A stretch of DNA of 64,000 nucleotides. Source: Fodinibacter luteus (lineage in GTDB: Bacteria > Actinomycetota > Actinomycetes > Actinomycetales > Dermatophilaceae). The stretch is from assembly GCF_039541575.1 (NCBI RefSeq), contig NZ_BAABGM010000033.1, positions 1 to 64,000 of the forward strand, given 5' to 3'. A program made the translations under genes and the position numbers. The notes under the pieces are model-generated. The model was not told the origin of the DNA and made no database searches. It was given only the letters and a program-made list of their open reading frames with translations. Below are positions 61,802-64,000 of this stretch, one piece after another. How positions within the stretch are numbered: position 1 is the stretch's first letter; every line of letters begins with the position of its first letter.

Positions 61802-63457
61802 GTGCACAGCAGGTCAGCGGCGGTGCGCCGCCCCGCGGCCCGTGCGGTCGTCGCCCTCCTCGCCGCCCTCGGGGTCGCCCTCGGCATGGTCGTGGTCGGC
61901 CCCGCGTCGGTGGCTACGGGGGCGCGGGCACCGACGGTCGCCTCGCCCACGGTGGCCCGGGTCGCGGGGGCGGACCGCTACGCCACGTCCGTCGCGGCCA
62001 GCCGGGCCGCCTTCCCCAGCGGCACGCGCCCATCGGTCGTCTACCTCGTGTCCGGCACCTCGCCCTGGGAGTCCCTCAGCGCGACACCCGCAGCGGTCGC
62101 GCAGGGCGGGGGCGTGCTCCTGACCCGCCCGGACGGCATCCCGTCGAGCATCGCCGCCGAGCTCGACCGGCTCGCTCCGGACGCGATCGTCGTCGTCGGG
62201 TCGACCTCCGCGGTCTCCGACGCCGTCCTGGCCCAGGCCGCCGCGTACGCGCCGGACGTGCGGCGGGTCGGGGGCAGCAGCCGCTACCAGTCGGCGCAGG
62301 CCCTCGTCCGGCACGCCTTCCCCGCCGACAGCGCGACGCACGCGTGGGTCGCCACCGGCCAGGCGTGGACCGACGCCGTCGTCGCGGGGGCGGCCGCGGC
62401 GGCGCACCGCGAGCCGCTGCTCACCATCGACGGGCGGGCGACGGCGCTGCCGAGCTCGACCGTCACCCTCGTCCGGGACCTCGGGCTGACGTCGGTGACG
62501 ATCGCCGGCGGCACCGCCGCGGTCTCCGCCGGCATCGAGGCCCAGCTCGAGGACCTGCTCGGGGACGCCGGCGTCACCCGGGCGTCCGGCGCCGACCGGT
62601 ACGCCGTCAGCGCCCGGCTCAACGCCCTCGCCTTCCCCGACCTGGCCGCAGGGTCGGCGTACCTCGCGAACGGGCGCGACGTCGTCAACGCCCTCGCCGG
62701 TGCCTTCCTCGCCGGCCGCACGAAGCGACCGCTCCAGCTGACGGTGCCGTTCTGCGTGCCCGCCGCGGTGCGCCCGTCGCTCACGGCCCCCGCGGTGACC
62801 AAGGTCGTGCTGCTCGGCGGCGAGGGCTCGGTGCGCGGTCTCGTCGGCACGCTCGCGGCCTGTCGCAGCACCACGACCGCCTCGAGCGTGTGGGTGCTCG
62901 TCAACAAACGCAACGCCCTGCGACCGACGAGCTACGTGCCGGGGTCGCTCACGGTTCCGTCGGTGACCTATGCCAACGGCCAGCGGCTGCGCAGCGACGC
63001 CGCTGCCGCGGTGGCCCGGATGTTCTCGGCCGCCCGCTCCGAGGGGGCGGGGAACATGAAGGTCGCGAGCGGCTACCGCTCGTACAGCACCCAGTACTCC
63101 GTGTACTGGAACCGCGTCTCCACCCACGGTCGCGCCTACGCCGACCGGTGGGTCGCCCGACCCGGGTACAGCGAGCACCAGACCGGGCTCAGCCTCGACA
63201 TCGCCCCCGTGGGCAACGCCTCGTGCAGCACGATCAACTGCATCGGCTCGACGCCGCAGGGCACCTGGCTCAAGCGCAACTCGTGGCGGTTCGGCTTCAT
63301 CCTGCGCTACGAGAGCGGGTACGGCTCGGTCACCGGGTACTCGAGCGAGCCGTGGCACTTCCGGTTCGTCGGCACCTCGCTCGCAGCCGGCTACCACCGG
63401 GGCGGATGGCACAGCCTCGAGCAGTTCCTCGACGAGCCAGCCGCGCCGACGTACTGA
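61802..63457 (+). CDS. Cell-wall-binding D-alanyl-D-alanine carboxypeptidase (CWB2-VanY)
   Basis: A 551-residue exported protein. Signal peptide at about 1-40 (AVVALLAALGVALGMVVVG). Three cell-wall-binding repeat-2 domains follow (ADRYATSVAASR, SSRYQSAQALV, ADRYAVSARLN mark their starts). The C-terminal M15B domain has SGYRSYSTQ, RPGYSEHQTGLSLDIAP (zinc His and Asp, about 456) and SSEPWHFRFVG. It would trim the terminal D-Ala of peptidoglycan stem peptides at the wall. GTG 61802 follows GGGGGG. Confidence 0.9.
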   Translation: MHSRSAAVRRPAARAVVALLAALGVALGMVVVGPASVATGARAPTVASPTVARVAGADRYATSVAASRAAFPSGTRPSVVYLVSGTSPWESLSATPAAVAQGGGVLLTRPDGIPSSIAAELDRLAPDAIVVVGSTSAVSDAVLAQAAAYAPDVRRVGGSSRYQSAQALVRHAFPADSATHAWVATGQAWTDAVVAGAAAAAHREPLLTIDGRATALPSSTVTLVRDLGLTSVTIAGGTAAVSAGIEAQLEDLLGDAGVTRASGADRYAVSARLNALAFPDLAAGSAYLANGRDVVNALAGAFLAGRTKRPLQLTVPFCVPAAVRPSLTAPAVTKVVLLGGEGSVRGLVGTLAACRSTTTASSVWVLVNKRNALRPTSYVPGSLTVPSVTYANGQRLRSDAAAAVARMFSAARSEGAGNMKVASGYRSYSTQYSVYWNRVSTHGRAYADRWVARPGYSEHQTGLSLDIAPVGNASCSTINCIGSTPQGTWLKRNSWRFGFILRYESGYGSVTGYSSEPWHFRFVGTSLAAGYHRGGWHSLEQFLDEPAAPTY

Positions 63458-63464
63458 GGCGCGG

Positions 63465-64000
63465 ATGCCGTGGCCGGGCCAGCACGGGCAGGGAGCGCGA
63501 CCGCGGGTCGGCACCCTGGCGGGAGCCGGCACCCTGTCGGGAGTCGGCGCCATGGCCGGAGTCGGGGCGGTTGCGGCCCACGTCGCGCTGAACCAGCCGC
63601 CGTGGGCAGCCCGCCTGCTGGAGGGTCAGGACCTGGCGGTGTTCTCGGTGCGCACGCAGGCCCGGGCCGTGGCCATCACGATCGACGACGGCCCGCACGA
63701 GCCCCTGACCGGAAGGCTCCTCGACGTCCTGGCACGGCACCGGGCTCTCGCGACGTTCTTCGTCCTCGGCTCGCAGGCCGCGGTCAACCCGGCGTCGGTG
63801 GCCGCCGCGCACGGCGCCGGGCACGAGATCGGCAACCACGGGTGGCTGGACCGGCCGGCGGTCCTGCTGTCGCGAGCCGAGTTCCGTGACGACGCCACCC
63901 GCACGGCCGCGGCGGTCGCGTCCGCGACAGGCACCCCACCGCGGTTGGTCCGGCCGGGTTCCGGGTGGTTCAGGCCCGGTCACCTCCATGACCTGCGGCG
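63465..64000 (+). CDS. Polysaccharide deacetylase (3' end beyond window)
   Basis: At least 178 residues are present, and the frame is open to the window edge. After an N-terminal hydrophobic anchor or signal (AGAGTLSGVGAMAGVGAVAA), the NodB domain shows motif 1 AITIDDGPHEP, TFFVLGSQAA, motif 2 GHEIGNHGW (with one His in an unusual position) and RPGSGWFRPG in place of RPPYG. It is 7 nt after the carboxypeptidase stop, forming a wall-modifying pair. Start ATG 63465 with GAGG upstream. Confidence 0.75.
   Translation, partial: MPWPGQHGQGARPRVGTLAGAGTLSGVGAMAGVGAVAAHVALNQPPWAARLLEGQDLAVFSVRTQARAVAITIDDGPHEPLTGRLLDVLARHRALATFFVLGSQAAVNPASVAAAHGAGHEIGNHGWLDRPAVLLSRAEFRDDATRTAAAVASATGTPPRLVRPGSGWFRPGHLHDLR

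Overview
The window is about 72% GC by impression, has strong C/G third-codon bias, many 4-nt ATGA/GTGA gene overlaps, frequent GTG starts and many start codons with a -10-like hexamer only 5-7 nt upstream (leaderless transcripts). With an F420-dependent glucose-6-phosphate dehydrogenase, a DUF3073 protein, a sunset-domain protein and a DUF559/AbiEi-type protein, this points to a chromosomal segment of an actinomycete. An Intrasporangiaceae-like member of Micrococcales is my inference. I see no phage, insertion sequence, CRISPR array, rRNA or tRNA.

Layout. 0.3-9.4 kb (minus strand): a coupled three-gene membrane/lipoprotein cassette, then kdpFABCDE for high-affinity K+ uptake, with kdpD broken by an apparent one-base frameshift. 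9.5-13.4 kb (minus): fgd, a FolP2-like protein, an alpha-methylacyl-CoA racemase family protein and a crotonase-family protein in one operon. 13.4-17.2 kb (plus): valine/leucine dehydrogenase, DUF3073, and an NCS1 permease coupled to an isochorismatase-type hydrolase. 17.2-25.5 kb (minus): small membrane protein, purM, pntAB, a sunset-domain membrane protein and an acyl-CoA synthetase. 25.7-38.6 kb (mixed): secreted deacetylase, AbiEi/DUF559 protein, PQQ-type sugar dehydrogenase lipoprotein, alkyltransferase-like protein, thioredoxin-CcdA pair, a two-component system split by an opposite-strand membrane gene, alaA-like aminotransferase, paired crcB fluoride channel genes, a permuted papain-like protein, and an ArsR-AHSA1 pair with a clear operator. 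38.7-50.7 kb: a complete respiratory nitrate reductase island (Cys-containing HTH regulator, narGHJI, DUF6457, cupin; divergent narK pair; mobA). 51.0-61.6 kb: N5-(carboxyethyl)ornithine synthase-like gene, phosphopantetheinyl transferase, and a tightly packed minus-strand operon of ABC ATPase, double-length ABC permease, PAS-ANTAR regulator, Pls/PosA-type non-ribosomal peptide synthetase and M1 aminopeptidase. 61.8-64 kb (plus): cell-wall-binding D,D-carboxypeptidase and a polysaccharide deacetylase cut by the window end.

The most promising system is the 52.9-61.6 kb operon. Its synthetase has the A-T-TM-C1-TM-C2-TM-C3 layout of epsilon-poly-L-lysine synthetase. Its neighbours could supply cofactor loading, export, RNA-level control and polymer or precursor hydrolysis, so it looks like a self-contained poly-amino-acid pathway. 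The second theme is sequence structure outside genes: several families of long imperfect palindromes in intergenic gaps, a 49-bp tandem repeat, and a frequent GGATGCCG word that uses the otherwise disfavoured GAT codon inside genes.
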